Below are positions 18,201-27,407 of a DNA stretch of 64,000 nucleotides, piece after piece (positions within the stretch are counted from its first letter, which is position 1; each line of letters begins with the position of its first letter). A program made the translations under genes and the position numbers. Source of the DNA: an uncultured Lachnospiraceae bacterium (GTDB taxonomy: Bacteria > Bacillota > Clostridia > Lachnospirales > Lachnospiraceae); the NCBI GenBank assembly GCA_910587635.1, contig CAJUNB010000018.1:124001-188000 (forward strand), written 5' to 3'. Under the pieces are notes generated by a model that ran no database searches, was not told the DNA's origin, and saw only the letters and a list, made by a program, of their open reading frames with translations.

Positions 18201-20179
18201 AAGGTCAGATACAGAAAAAATTAAATAGCATATGTTTTGATAAATACACTGAGGAAGTAGAGCGTCAAATGGACTGCTACAGACAGTGGTATTTACACAA
18301 TGAGGGATGGAAAAACGCGCGTTATCAAAAGGCAAACTCTGATATTGTGATTTTTGCAGACAGAGATGGTATTGTAGAAGAGAAGGCGGCGGAAGTGGTG
18401 GCTGCGTTTTTCAGGGAGCATCCCTGGGTGCAGATTGCCTATGGGGATGAGGACTGTCTGGACGAGAACGGGCGCCGCTGCAACCCATGGTTCAAACCTC
18501 AGTGGTCCCCTGACACCCTGGACAGTTTTCAGTATTTCGGCCATTTTTTTGCAGTGCGTAAAGAATTGCTGGTGGAGATGGATCCGTTGCAGGAAAAGGG
18601 TGGTTATGCATCTGGTACAGCCCTGCGGGATGGAGAAAATTGTGCGGCAGATCTGGGACTACAGGGCTGGGAAGGCTGTCTGACAGACTGTGGCAGTGAG
18701 GACTGCCACAGATTGCTTTTGGCACTGACGAAAAAGGTGACAGAGCGCAGATGGATCAGAGCCAGTGAAGAGGAAAAGGCCATTGCACCGATTGGGAAAG
18801 TGCTGATTCACATGAAAAAGGAAAAAGCAGATGCGGAGCGGAAAGAGAAGGAGTTCAGCCTGCCTGCAGTCTTTTATACACAGGCCTGTGCAGCGGAAAT
18901 TTCGATAATCATTCCTTCGAAAGATAATCCTGAGATACTCCGCACCTGTATTTCTTCGGTAAGGGAGAAAACGCAGCTGGAGACTGCGTCGGGAGCTCGC
19001 CTGTCACTGGAAATCATTGTGGTGGACAATGGCAGCAATAATCCCAACAGAGAGAAGATCGAACAGATGGCACAGGAATTTGGTTTTTTTTATCTTTACA
19101 GGCCCATGCCTTTTAATTTTTCTACTATGTGTAATCTTGGTGTAGAGCGGGCCAAAGGGGATTTTCTGCTTTTCTTAAATGACGATATGGAAATCATACA
19201 GCCTGACTGGCTTTTAAAGCTGTTGGAGAAGGCGTGTCTTTCTCATGCCGGGGCAGTGGGGGCGAAGCTGCTCTATCCTGACAGCGATCTGATTCAACAT
19301 GCGGGTATCACGAATATAAAGGCGGGACCGGTACACAAACTGCTGAAACATCATGACAAAAAAAGTTATTATCATGGTCAGAACAGGCACATTTATGATA
19401 TGATAGGGGTAACGGCGGCCTGTCTGCTTGTGGAACGGAAAAAATTCGAGGAAGCAGGACGATTTTTCGAAGGAATGGCTGTTTCCTATAATGATGTGGA
19501 TTTTTGCTTTACCCTTCACGAGCTTGGGTATTATAATATATTGCGAAATGATGTGACTCTGTACCATCACGAATCTCTGAGCAGGGGCGACGATAATCTT
19601 TCCGATGAAAAATGGGTCCGTCTTTTGCAGGAAAAGGATGTGCTGTTTGACAGACATCCGTCTTTGAAGAGCTTCGACCCCTTTTACAGCAGAAATCTGG
19701 CGGTTCATTCCAGCCTGTATTATCCCAATTTCATGTATGAATTTGAGAAACGGGACTATTATACACAGGTGAGGGAATGGAAGGGAAAAGAACCGTCCAT
19801 CTGGGAAAACGGCTGCCTGACTGTCAATGTGGAACATGCCCGGAAAGAAAGAAAGCTGGAATTTACAGAGCGGGACGATGTCTACTGGATAGAGGGCTGG
19901 TCCTATGTGCTTGGTATGGACAATTGCCGTTATCAAAGAGAGTTGCTGCTGCACGGGGCGAAAGGAAAGACGTACCGGACGCAGGTCTTGAGCCGTTATC
20001 GGGATGACGTGGCAGCTATTTTGCCGGAGCAGACCAATGTAGAGCTTTCCGGCTTTGTATGCAGGATTCCGAAAAGGGTTCTGCCAAAAGACACTTATAC
20101 GATTGCTATGTTGGCAAAAGACAGGTGTTCTCATCAGAGATTGTATCAAAAAACAGAAAGTCAAATAACATTTTGCTGA
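18185..20179 (+). CDS. GT2 glycosyltransferase with a partial N-terminal GT-A unit
   Basis: A 664-residue protein. A full GT-A domain lies at about 235-500: ISIIIPSKDNPE, IIVVDNGS, and FLLFLNDDMEII with the DxD-type metal site, then YNDVDFCF, the usual acceptor-side motif of rhamnosyltransferase-like GT2 enzymes. Residues of about 45-130 match only the second half of another GT-A domain (YGDEDCLDENG, PWFKPQWSPD) without the nucleotide-binding first half. The C-terminal 100 residues seem beta-rich. The start lies 16 bases inside the upstream gene, so translation is coupled. It probably adds a sugar, possibly rhamnose, to the exported glycan. Confidence 0.85.
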   Translation: MVSKIKGQIQKKLNSICFDKYTEEVERQMDCYRQWYLHNEGWKNARYQKANSDIVIFADRDGIVEEKAAEVVAAFFREHPWVQIAYGDEDCLDENGRRCNPWFKPQWSPDTLDSFQYFGHFFAVRKELLVEMDPLQEKGGYASGTALRDGENCAADLGLQGWEGCLTDCGSEDCHRLLLALTKKVTERRWIRASEEEKAIAPIGKVLIHMKKEKADAERKEKEFSLPAVFYTQACAAEISIIIPSKDNPEILRTCISSVREKTQLETASGARLSLEIIVVDNGSNNPNREKIEQMAQEFGFFYLYRPMPFNFSTMCNLGVERAKGDFLLFLNDDMEIIQPDWLLKLLEKACLSHAGAVGAKLLYPDSDLIQHAGITNIKAGPVHKLLKHHDKKSYYHGQNRHIYDMIGVTAACLLVERKKFEEAGRFFEGMAVSYNDVDFCFTLHELGYYNILRNDVTLYHHESLSRGDDNLSDEKWVRLLQEKDVLFDRHPSLKSFDPFYSRNLAVHSSLYYPNFMYEFEKRDYYTQVREWKGKEPSIWENGCLTVNVEHARKERKLEFTERDDVYWIEGWSYVLGMDNCRYQRELLLHGAKGKTYRTQVLSRYRDDVAAILPEQTNVELSGFVCRIPKRVLPKDTYTIAMLAKDRCSHQRLYQKTESQITFC

Positions 20180-20193
20180 AACCGGGAGAAATT

Positions 20194-22185
20194 ATGGGCG
20201 GTGCCAATCAGGAAAACCAGTCGGAGCTTTTGGAATATTACCGATTGGCCTATGAAAAAGAAAAGAAAAAAAATACAGACCTGGCCGCAAAACTGGCGCA
20301 GGCACAGTCTTTGGCAGAAGAATTGGATTTTAAGCTGAAACGGATTAAAAACAATCCCATCTGGAAACTGACAAAACCTTTGCGGGATGTGATGCACTGG
20401 ATGATTCGGATGAAGGATCGTGTAGGGCGGCTGGGCAGTCCGAGAGGAATTGCAAGAAAACTGCGTAGTAAGATGATCGAGAAAAGAGCCATGCGCCAGC
20501 ATGGGAAAGCCAGCTTTCCTACAAAGGAACAGGCAGAGGTCATGGAAAAGACGCGGTTTCCCAAGGATATTACCTTCAGTATTCTTGTGCCTCTTTACAA
20601 TACCCCAAAACGGTTTCTGACAGAGATGATAGATTCTGTAACAGCGCAGACATACCGGAAATGGGAACTTTGTCTGGCTGACGGTTCTGATACAGAACAT
20701 GGATATGTGGGAGAAATTTGCAGACAATATGCTGAAAAAGACAGGCGCATCGTATATAAGAAGTTAGAGAGCAATGAGGGCATTTCCGGTAATACCAACG
20801 AATGCTACCGTATGGCGACGGGACAGTATATCGCCCTGTTCGATCACGACGATATTTTGCATCCCTGCGTATTATTTGAATATATGAAGGTGATCTGTGA
20901 GCAGGATGCGGACTATATCTACTGTGATGAAGCCACCTTTAAAAATGGCGATATTGACAATATGATCACACTGCATTTCAAACCGGATTACGCTATTGAC
21001 AATCTGCGGGCCAATAATTATATCTGTCATTTCAGCGCGTTTTCCAGAGAGTTACTGGAAGGCACACAGTTATTTCGCTCCGAGTTTGACGGCAGCCAGG
21101 ACCATGATATGATCCTCCGGCTGACTACCAGAGCGAGAAAAGTGGTCCATGTGCCGAAGCTTTTGTACTATTGGCGTTCCCATAAGGCCAGTGTGGCATC
21201 GGATATCAGTGCCAAACTATATTGTATTGAGTCGGCTAAAGGGGCCGTGGCAGATCATCTGCGTACATGCGGACTGGAACATTTTGAAATAACGAGTACG
21301 AGGGCATTTGAAACGATTTTCCGTATCAAATACCAGTTGACAGCCTATCCGAAAGTGTCCATTATCATTCCCAATAAAGATCATTATGAAGATCTGAGCA
21401 GATGTATTTCTTCTATACTGGATAAATCCACTTATGAAAATTACGAGATTATCGTTGTGGAAAATAACAGTACCTCAAAGGAAATACGGGAGTATTATGA
21501 GGAGATCAAAAGGCATCCTAAAATAAAACTGGCAGTGTACGAAGGGGACTTTAATTATTCGAAAATCAATAATTTCGGTGCCTCCTTCGCAGAAGGGGAT
21601 TTTCTGCTGCTGCTGAACAACGATACAGAAGTGATCACTGTGAACTGGCTGGAGGAACTGCTCATGTATGCACAGCGGGAAGATGTGGGTGCTGTGGGCG
21701 CTAAACTGTACTATGAGGACAGAACGATTCAGCATGCGGGTATTGTATTGGAGCTCGGGGCACATCGGACGGCTGGACATTCCCACTACAAGGTGAACAT
21801 CGAAAATGTAGGATATATGGGAAGACTGTGTTATGCCCAGGATGTATCCGCAGTGACAGGAGCCTGCCTGATGGTACGGAAATGTTATTTTCAGGAGCTG
21901 GAAGGATTGGATGAGGGTTTTGCAGTGGCGCTGAATGATGTAGATTTCTGTCTGCGTCTTCGGGAGAAAGGGCTGCTGAATGTATTTACTCCCTTTGCAG
22001 AGCTGTATCACTATGAGTCTAAATCGAGAGGGCTGGACGATATGGATGACCGGGCAAGGCGTTATGATGAGGAATGTGCCCGGTTCCGTCAGAAATGGAA
22101 AAAGGTACTGGCGGCGGGGGATCCCTACTATAATCCCAATTTTTCCCTGGACAGAAGCGATTTCAGTCTGCGGATATTGTCCTGA
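20194..22185 (+). CDS. Two-domain GT2 glycosyltransferase
   Basis: A 663-residue protein with a coiled-coil-like N terminus (about 1-60) rich in K and E, then two GT-A domains. Domain 1 (about 125-370): FSILVPLYNTPKRFL, LADGSD, ALFDHDDILHP with the metal site, FDGSQDHDMILR. Domain 2 (about 388-640): VSIIIPNKDHYEDL, IIVVENNS, LLLLNNDTEVI and LNDVDFCLRL. Both metal-site motifs look intact, so one protein may make two successive linkages, as in RgpF/WbbL-type rhamnan enzymes. The start is ATG 20194 after a GGGAGAA site; a longer frame from 20059 would overlap the upstream gene deeply. Confidence 0.88.
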   Translation: MGGANQENQSELLEYYRLAYEKEKKKNTDLAAKLAQAQSLAEELDFKLKRIKNNPIWKLTKPLRDVMHWMIRMKDRVGRLGSPRGIARKLRSKMIEKRAMRQHGKASFPTKEQAEVMEKTRFPKDITFSILVPLYNTPKRFLTEMIDSVTAQTYRKWELCLADGSDTEHGYVGEICRQYAEKDRRIVYKKLESNEGISGNTNECYRMATGQYIALFDHDDILHPCVLFEYMKVICEQDADYIYCDEATFKNGDIDNMITLHFKPDYAIDNLRANNYICHFSAFSRELLEGTQLFRSEFDGSQDHDMILRLTTRARKVVHVPKLLYYWRSHKASVASDISAKLYCIESAKGAVADHLRTCGLEHFEITSTRAFETIFRIKYQLTAYPKVSIIIPNKDHYEDLSRCISSILDKSTYENYEIIVVENNSTSKEIREYYEEIKRHPKIKLAVYEGDFNYSKINNFGASFAEGDFLLLLNNDTEVITVNWLEELLMYAQREDVGAVGAKLYYEDRTIQHAGIVLELGAHRTAGHSHYKVNIENVGYMGRLCYAQDVSAVTGACLMVRKCYFQELEGLDEGFAVALNDVDFCLRLREKGLLNVFTPFAELYHYESKSRGLDDMDDRARRYDEECARFRQKWKKVLAAGDPYYNPNFSLDRSDFSLRILS

Positions 22186-22264
22186 TGCGGTTTGTCCGTA
22201 AGACTGTATGTCTGCATGGCCATATCTGTACAGACCGGAGAGAGTGTGTATTTCAATGTATGTA

Positions 22265-22290
22265 AACGGCAGGTTCTGCCGTTGCGTTTT
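22265..22290 (+). terminator. Terminator hairpin before the phosphoglucomutase gene
   Basis: AACGGCAG (22265-22272) pairs with CTGCCGTT (22276-22283), followed by GCGTTTT. It lies about 25 bases upstream of the ATG at 22314, so it may end the export operon or attenuate read-through. Confidence 0.6.
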
Positions 22291-22313
22291 ATAAAAGAAC
22301 AGGAGGTATAGTA

Positions 22314-24047
22314 ATGAGTTACAGAGAAGAGTTTCAATTTTGGCTGGAGGATTCTTATTTTGACGAAGAGACCAAAAAAGAGTTGCGGGCAATCCAGGAC
22401 AACGAAACAGAAGTAGAGGATCGTTTTTACAAAGAGCTGGAGTTCGGTACAGGGGGACTGCGTGGAGTAATCGGAGCAGGTACGAACCGCATGAATATTT
22501 ACACAGTGAGAAAAGCCACCCAGGGACTTGCCAATTATATCCTGAAAAAGGGAGGCAGAGAAAAAGGAATTGCCATCGCCTATGATTCCCGGTTTATGAG
22601 CCCGGAGTTTGCAGATGAAGCGGCGCTTTGCATGGCGGCCAACGGTATCAAGGCCTATGTGTTTGATGCTCTTCGCCCTACACCGGAGCTTTCTTTTGCA
22701 CTGCGTAAGCTGGGCTGTATCTCCGGTATTGTGGTAACGGCAAGCCACAATCCGCCGGAATACAACGGATATAAAGTATACTGGGAAGACGGCGCCCAGG
22801 TGACGGCACCGAAGGACAAAGAAATCATTGCTGAAGTGAAAGCAGTGACCGATTATCATACAGTGAAAACGATGGATAAGAAAGAGGCAAAGCAGGCAGG
22901 CCTCTATAAAGTTATTGGAAAAGAGATTGATGATGCCTATATGGTGGAGCTGAAAAAGCAGATTATTCATCCTGAAGTCATCGCAGAGATGGCAGACGAT
23001 ATCAAGATCGTCTATACACCTTTTAATGGTACTGGCAATGTGCCGGTGAGACGGATACTGTCTGAGCTTGGATTCAAACATGTGTATGTAGTGCCGGAAC
23101 AGGAGATGCCGGATCCGAAGTTTACGACACTGGAATATCCCAACCCGGAAGACCCCAAGGCGTTCACACTGGCTTTGAAGCTTGCCAAAGAGAAAGATGC
23201 AGATATCGTACTGGCAACAGATCCGGATGCGGACCGTCTCGGTATCTATGCAAAGGATACGAAGACCGGAGAATATGTGCCTTTTACAGGAAATATGTCC
23301 GGTATGCTCATTGCGGAATACATTTTGCGGGAGCGCCGAACTATGAAAACGATGCCTGAAAATCCGGCTCTCGTGACGACGATCGTAACGACAAATATGG
23401 CAAAGGCCATTACGGACGCTTATCAGGTAAAATGTATCGAAGTTTTGACCGGTTTTAAATTTATCGGCGAACAGATTAAGCTGTTTGAAGAGACCGGCTG
23501 CAATAATTATGTATTTGGACTGGAAGAGAGCTATGGCTGTCTGGCAGGAACCCATGCCCGGGACAAGGATGCGGTTGTGGCAGTGATGTGTCTGTGCGAG
23601 GCGGCTGCCTGGTATAAGAAGCAGGGCATTACTTTGTGGGATCAGATGATCAATCTGTACAAACAGTTTGGCTATTATAAAGAGAGCCAGTATGCTATTA
23701 CTCTGAAGGGAATCGACGGATCCAGACAGATCGCAGAGATTATGGATCGGCTGAGAAGTAATCCGCCCAAAGAATTTGGCGATCTGCGAGTCACTACACT
23801 CCGCGACTATGAAAGCGGCAAGGTGACGGATATGGCAAGCGGCGCTCAGTCCGATACAGGGCTGCCGAAGTCCAATGTACTGTACTTCGATCTGACGAAT
23901 GATTCCTGGTGCTGTGCAAGGCCTTCAGGAACGGAGCCCAAGATAAAATTCTATATGGGTGTGAAAGGAAACAGCCTGGAAGATGCCCAGGAGAAAGTGA
24001 ACGCCCTTACGGCTGTGTTGAAAGAAAAACTGGATGAAGGAAAATAA
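22314..24047 (+). CDS. Phosphoglucomutase/phosphomannomutase (alpha-D-phosphohexomutase)
   Basis: A 577-residue four-domain phosphohexomutase of the long (PgcA/PGM2-like) type, interconverting glucose-6-phosphate and glucose-1-phosphate. The phosphoserine loop is in VVTASHNPPEYNGYKVY; the metal loop is ATDPDADRLGI; the sugar-specificity loop is GLEESYG; and the phosphate-binding RPSGTEPKIKFY lies near the C terminus. All key motifs are present. An AGGAGG site precedes the ATG. Its product feeds rmlA (dTDP-glucose) and UDP-glucose synthesis, explaining its place in the locus. Confidence 0.94.
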   Translation: MSYREEFQFWLEDSYFDEETKKELRAIQDNETEVEDRFYKELEFGTGGLRGVIGAGTNRMNIYTVRKATQGLANYILKKGGREKGIAIAYDSRFMSPEFADEAALCMAANGIKAYVFDALRPTPELSFALRKLGCISGIVVTASHNPPEYNGYKVYWEDGAQVTAPKDKEIIAEVKAVTDYHTVKTMDKKEAKQAGLYKVIGKEIDDAYMVELKKQIIHPEVIAEMADDIKIVYTPFNGTGNVPVRRILSELGFKHVYVVPEQEMPDPKFTTLEYPNPEDPKAFTLALKLAKEKDADIVLATDPDADRLGIYAKDTKTGEYVPFTGNMSGMLIAEYILRERRTMKTMPENPALVTTIVTTNMAKAITDAYQVKCIEVLTGFKFIGEQIKLFEETGCNNYVFGLEESYGCLAGTHARDKDAVVAVMCLCEAAAWYKKQGITLWDQMINLYKQFGYYKESQYAITLKGIDGSRQIAEIMDRLRSNPPKEFGDLRVTTLRDYESGKVTDMASGAQSDTGLPKSNVLYFDLTNDSWCCARPSGTEPKIKFYMGVKGNSLEDAQEKVNALTAVLKEKLDEGK

Positions 24048-24065
24048 AGACGGGATTACATCGGT

Positions 24066-24494
24066 ATGAAGAAATTAATTGATCAGATTTTGAAATTCGG
24101 AGTGGTGGGGTTTATCGCCTTTTTCATTGATTTTGGGATTTTTAAACTGCTTTCCAGTGTATTTGGCGTATACTATCTGGTTGCCAATTTTTTTGGATTC
24201 ACGATTGCATTGATCTTTAATTACGTAGCCAGTATGACTTTTGTGTTTGAAAGAAAGGAAAATGCGGACAGGAAGGCTGAGTTTCTGATTTTCACAGTGC
24301 TGAGTGTGGTTGGACTGGGGCTGAATGAGCTCATTATCTATGTATGTATTGAAGAAATTTATCTGCATATTCCGGCTTTGACGGCACTTATGAGCAGGCA
24401 GTGGGCGGAAACTTTTGGAAAAATTGTTGCCACAGGCATTGTTATGGTTTATAATTTCATAACGAGAAAAATTTTCCTGGAAAAGAAAGAGTGA
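24066..24494 (+). CDS. GtrA family membrane protein
   Basis: A 142-residue protein with four membrane helices. It begins with the family's QILKFGVVGFIAFFIDFGIF and continues with VANFFGFTIALIFNYVAS and a conserved basic linker MTFVFERKEN. GtrA proteins are thought to flip undecaprenyl-phosphate-glucose, or otherwise assist lipid-linked sugar transfer, in GtrA-GtrB-GtrII systems. It lies 18 bases after the phosphoglucomutase gene and overlaps the next gene by four bases. It could serve the GtrII-like enzyme at 2998, though the small transporter pair at 4749 is another candidate for that role. Confidence 0.88.
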   Translation: MKKLIDQILKFGVVGFIAFFIDFGIFKLLSSVFGVYYLVANFFGFTIALIFNYVASMTFVFERKENADRKAEFLIFTVLSVVGLGLNELIIYVCIEEIYLHIPALTALMSRQWAETFGKIVATGIVMVYNFITRKIFLEKKE

Positions 24495-25231
24495 CCGACG
24501 ATATGGCGAAGCAGAGAACATATAGGCATGAATATAAGTTCCTGATCGATGAGCGGGACAAGGCAAAGCTGTATGATCGAATCAAAAATCTGATCCCGTT
24601 GGATGCCCATGTGGGAGAATGCGGTAGTTACTGGATTCGCAGTGTCTATTTTGATGATTATAGAGACAGTTGTTTTCATCAGAATGAAGATGGCATCAAC
24701 GAAAGAGCAAAATACAGAATCAGAATTTATAATGTATCCGGTGAAAAAATACAGTTGGAGCGTAAAAGTAAAAAGAACGGTATGACTAATAAAGAAAATG
24801 CAGTTCTGACAAGGGAGCAGTGTGATACATTGCTTGCCGGGCGTCCCCTTCCTATGGGGACGCCGCAGGCAGAGCAATATCCAGAAGTTCTGCGGCAGTT
24901 TTTGGTTTTGATGCTGACAAAGGGGATGCGTGCCAAGACTATCGTGGAGTATGAAAGGATTCCCTTTGTATATCAGAACGGAAATGTCAGGATCACTTTT
25001 GACAGTAACATAACATCTTCTCTTCAGACAGATCGTTTTTTTGAGAAAGACACGCTGCGTTATCCGGTGCTTGCCAGAGGGCAGTTGCTAATGGAAGTAA
25101 AATTTGACGAATATCTTCCCACATTTATCAGAAATCATATGGAAATCGGAAGATTGCAGCAGACAAGCTTTTCCAAATATTATTTAGGAAGGAAATACAC
25201 CGTTTCTGGTGCAGGAGGTAGATTGCAATGA
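24491..25231 (+). CDS. VTC-domain polyphosphate polymerase
   Basis: A 246-residue VTC-domain protein (the catalytic fold of yeast Vtc4, a triphosphate-tunnel metalloenzyme relative). Tunnel motifs run in order: YRHEYKFLID, SVYFDDY, KYRIRIY, LERKSKK, TIVEYERIPF, RITFDSNI and LMEVKFDEYLP; together these basic and acidic strands bind polyphosphate and metal. GTG at 24491 overlaps the GtrA stop; ATG at 24503 is an alternative start. It overlaps the DUF4956 gene by four bases, a common pairing. Bacterial members are predicted to make polyphosphate from ATP at the membrane; that activity is inferred here. Confidence 0.85.
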   Translation: MTDDMAKQRTYRHEYKFLIDERDKAKLYDRIKNLIPLDAHVGECGSYWIRSVYFDDYRDSCFHQNEDGINERAKYRIRIYNVSGEKIQLERKSKKNGMTNKENAVLTREQCDTLLAGRPLPMGTPQAEQYPEVLRQFLVLMLTKGMRAKTIVEYERIPFVYQNGNVRITFDSNITSSLQTDRFFEKDTLRYPVLARGQLLMEVKFDEYLPTFIRNHMEIGRLQQTSFSKYYLGRKYTVSGAGGRLQ

Positions 25232-25902
25232 GCTTTAAAGACATCATTAAAAGATCAGTATTAGAGAGCTTTACAAAGAGTAATCTGACGACAACAACCG
25301 TTTGCGTGACATTGGGAATTACGATCCTCATTGCATTGTATATTTTTATCGTGTATTATCTTTCTACAAGGAAGACATTCTATAATAAGACATTCAACGT
25401 ATCTCTGGCGGCCATTGCGGTCATTACGGCCAGTATTATTCTGGCGATGCAGTCCAACCTGGCGATTTCCCTCGGTATGGTGGGAGCTCTTTCTATCGTG
25501 CGTTTCCGTACGGCTGTAAAGGATCCCAAAGATCTTGTATTTTTATTCTGGTCCATCAGTGTGGGTATTATATGCGGCGCAGGGCTCTACGAGATCGCAG
25601 TGATCTCTTCCCTCATCGTAACGATCGGTCTGTTTGCGCTGGAGCTGACACCGGTGGGGACTGCCAACGGTATCCTTGTCGTAAACTGTGACAGTCTGGA
25701 TGCAGAAAAGCAGATTATGGAAATCGTAAGAAAACAGTGCAGGCGCCCTTCCGTAAAATCCAGAAATGCTTCCATAGCCGGGGTGGATTTTGTCATTGAA
25801 TGTAAGGCAAAAGAACCTTCTGATATGATGAAAGCTCTCCAGGCACTGAAAGGGGTATCTGGAGTGTCTCTGATGGAGCATGATGGAGAAGTAAATTTTT
25901 AG
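25228..25902 (+). CDS. DUF4956 membrane protein
   Basis: A 224-residue protein with three to four N-terminal membrane helices followed by a cytoplasmic domain of about 85 residues with a ferredoxin-like beta-alpha pattern. The segment LAISLGMVGALSIVRFRTAVKDP is the DUF4956 signature. DUF4956 genes are regularly coupled to VTC-domain genes, and here the ATGA overlap implies coupled translation. A channel or regulatory partner of the polyphosphate polymerase is a reasonable guess, but no activity is known to me. A strong terminator follows. Confidence 0.85.
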   Translation: MSFKDIIKRSVLESFTKSNLTTTTVCVTLGITILIALYIFIVYYLSTRKTFYNKTFNVSLAAIAVITASIILAMQSNLAISLGMVGALSIVRFRTAVKDPKDLVFLFWSISVGIICGAGLYEIAVISSLIVTIGLFALELTPVGTANGILVVNCDSLDAEKQIMEIVRKQCRRPSVKSRNASIAGVDFVIECKAKEPSDMMKALQALKGVSGVSLMEHDGEVNF

Positions 25903-25928
25903 GATTGTGGAATAAATAAGTGGTCCAA

Positions 25929-25955
25929 TACCCCGCAGGCTGCTGCGGGGTATTT
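25929..25955 (+). terminator. Terminator after the VTC/DUF4956 genes
   Basis: TACCCCGCA (25929-25937) pairs with TGCGGGGTA (25944-25952), followed by TTTCATC. It ends the phosphoglucomutase-GtrA-VTC-DUF4956 unit. Confidence 0.7.
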
Positions 25956-26004
25956 CATCATTCTATGAGAAATTGCAGAGCAAAGTCTCATAGAATGATG
26001 AAAT
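25952..26004. repeat. Perfect 19-bp inverted repeat next to the terminator
   Basis: ATTTCATCATTCTATGAGA (25952-25970) is exactly complemented at 25986-26004, with a 15-base loop. It starts on the last base of the terminator stem. Role unknown; it could be a second bidirectional stop or a protein site. Confidence 0.7.
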
Positions 26005-26062
26005 GGATGCGGACCTGTCCGCTTTGTTATATCGTACCGGACCACGCAACAGGAGTGGAGGA

Positions 26063-27370
26063 ATGGCAATTTTTACATTGGCCAATCTGAAAAAGGCATA
26101 TCGGTATGGCAGGAAAAATGGATTCCTGCCTGCATTTTATGCTGCGGTAGAACGGACTTTTTATCAAAAAGAGCGTTATGAAAAAAGGATATTGCAACCG
26201 GAAGAGAGAAGAGCCCAGGAAGAGACGCTGTGGGAACACAGAGAAATGTTCAGTATTCTCGTGCCTGCTTATGATACACAGATCGGACATTTTCATGAGA
26301 TGATAGATTCTGTTCTGCGTCAGACTTACCCTGTATTTGAATTGATCATTGCTGATGCAAGTCCTTCGGATAAACTGAAAGAAGAGTTGAAATACTATAA
26401 GGACAGCCGGATCATTTATAAAAAACTGGCGAAAAACAGAGGGATTTCAGAAAATACAAATGAGGCGCTGCAATGGGCGAAAGGGAGTTATATCTGTCTG
26501 TTGGATCATGATGATGTTCTGGAGGCGGACGCCCTCTATCGAATGATGGAGGCCATTGAGAGGGAAAGAAAGCAGAGCAGGAGACTTCCCTGGATACTTT
26601 ATTCTGATGAGGATAAGGGAGACGGAGAAATGTCCCTGTTCTATGAACCTCACAGAAAGATGAAGTTTAATCTGGATTTGCTTTTGAGCAATAATTATAT
26701 TTGTCATTTTCTTGTTATGAAAGCGGAGCTGATGAAAGAGCTGGGATTTCGGAAAGAATTTGACGGTGCCCAGGATCACGATCTGGTACTTCGGGCAGTA
26801 GGCAGACTGGGACTTTCCGGGGAAGGAATCATCCATGTGCCCTGTGTACTCTATCATTGGCGATGTCATACCCGGTCTACGGCGCTGAATCCTCAGAGTA
26901 AGATGTATGCTTATGAAGCGGGAAGGCGGGCTGTGGAAGACTTCTGCAGGCAGCAGGGATGGAAAGCAGAGGTAATCCACACAAGACACCTGGGGTACTT
27001 CCGGGTGGCATATGAGGGAGAGATTCTGCAGCAGCGCAGTGATTTGGCGGCGGTGGGCGGCAGCTTTCTGACCAGAGGCAGAATCGCAGGCGGCGCCTAT
27101 ACAGAAGAAGGAGAAATATTGTACCGGGGGCTGCCAAAGCAGTTCAGCGGCTATATGCATCGGGCTATTTTACAGCAGGATGTATTCGCAGTAGATATCA
27201 GGCATATACAGGTGCGAGAAGAATTGATTCCGCTGTTAAAAGATATAGAGAAAAAAGAAAAAGATGTGGCGGTTGCCAGTCTCATGTTTGGCAGGGAGGC
27301 GGCTGCCCGGGGATATCGTATTCTCTGGGATCCTGTTATCAAAATCATGAGACAGACTTCCAGCCGATAA
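26063..27370 (+). CDS. GT2 glycosyltransferase
   Basis: A 435-residue protein with a GT-A domain of about 70-310: FSILVPAYDTQIGHF, LIIADASP, CLLDHDDVLEAD (metal site), and FDGAQDHDLVLR. It closely resembles the first domain of the protein at 20194, and carries an extra C-terminal segment of about 120 residues that may be a divergent second domain (VGGSFLTRGRI, DVFAVDIR). The start is ATG 26063 after GGAGTGGAGG; the longer frame from 26003 begins inside a hairpin. It heads the next transcription unit of the glycan locus. Confidence 0.85.
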   Translation: MAIFTLANLKKAYRYGRKNGFLPAFYAAVERTFYQKERYEKRILQPEERRAQEETLWEHREMFSILVPAYDTQIGHFHEMIDSVLRQTYPVFELIIADASPSDKLKEELKYYKDSRIIYKKLAKNRGISENTNEALQWAKGSYICLLDHDDVLEADALYRMMEAIERERKQSRRLPWILYSDEDKGDGEMSLFYEPHRKMKFNLDLLLSNNYICHFLVMKAELMKELGFRKEFDGAQDHDLVLRAVGRLGLSGEGIIHVPCVLYHWRCHTRSTALNPQSKMYAYEAGRRAVEDFCRQQGWKAEVIHTRHLGYFRVAYEGEILQQRSDLAAVGGSFLTRGRIAGGAYTEEGEILYRGLPKQFSGYMHRAILQQDVFAVDIRHIQVREELIPLLKDIEKKEKDVAVASLMFGREAAARGYRILWDPVIKIMRQTSSR

Positions 27371-27407
27371 AAAGAGTGATAAAAACACAGTAATACAGGA
27401 GAGAATA

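Noticed and set aside
22128..23555. 475-codon minus-strand open frame inside the phosphoglucomutase gene
   Set aside because: Shadow of a strongly conserved gene; Cys/His/Ile-rich composition and no family motifs.
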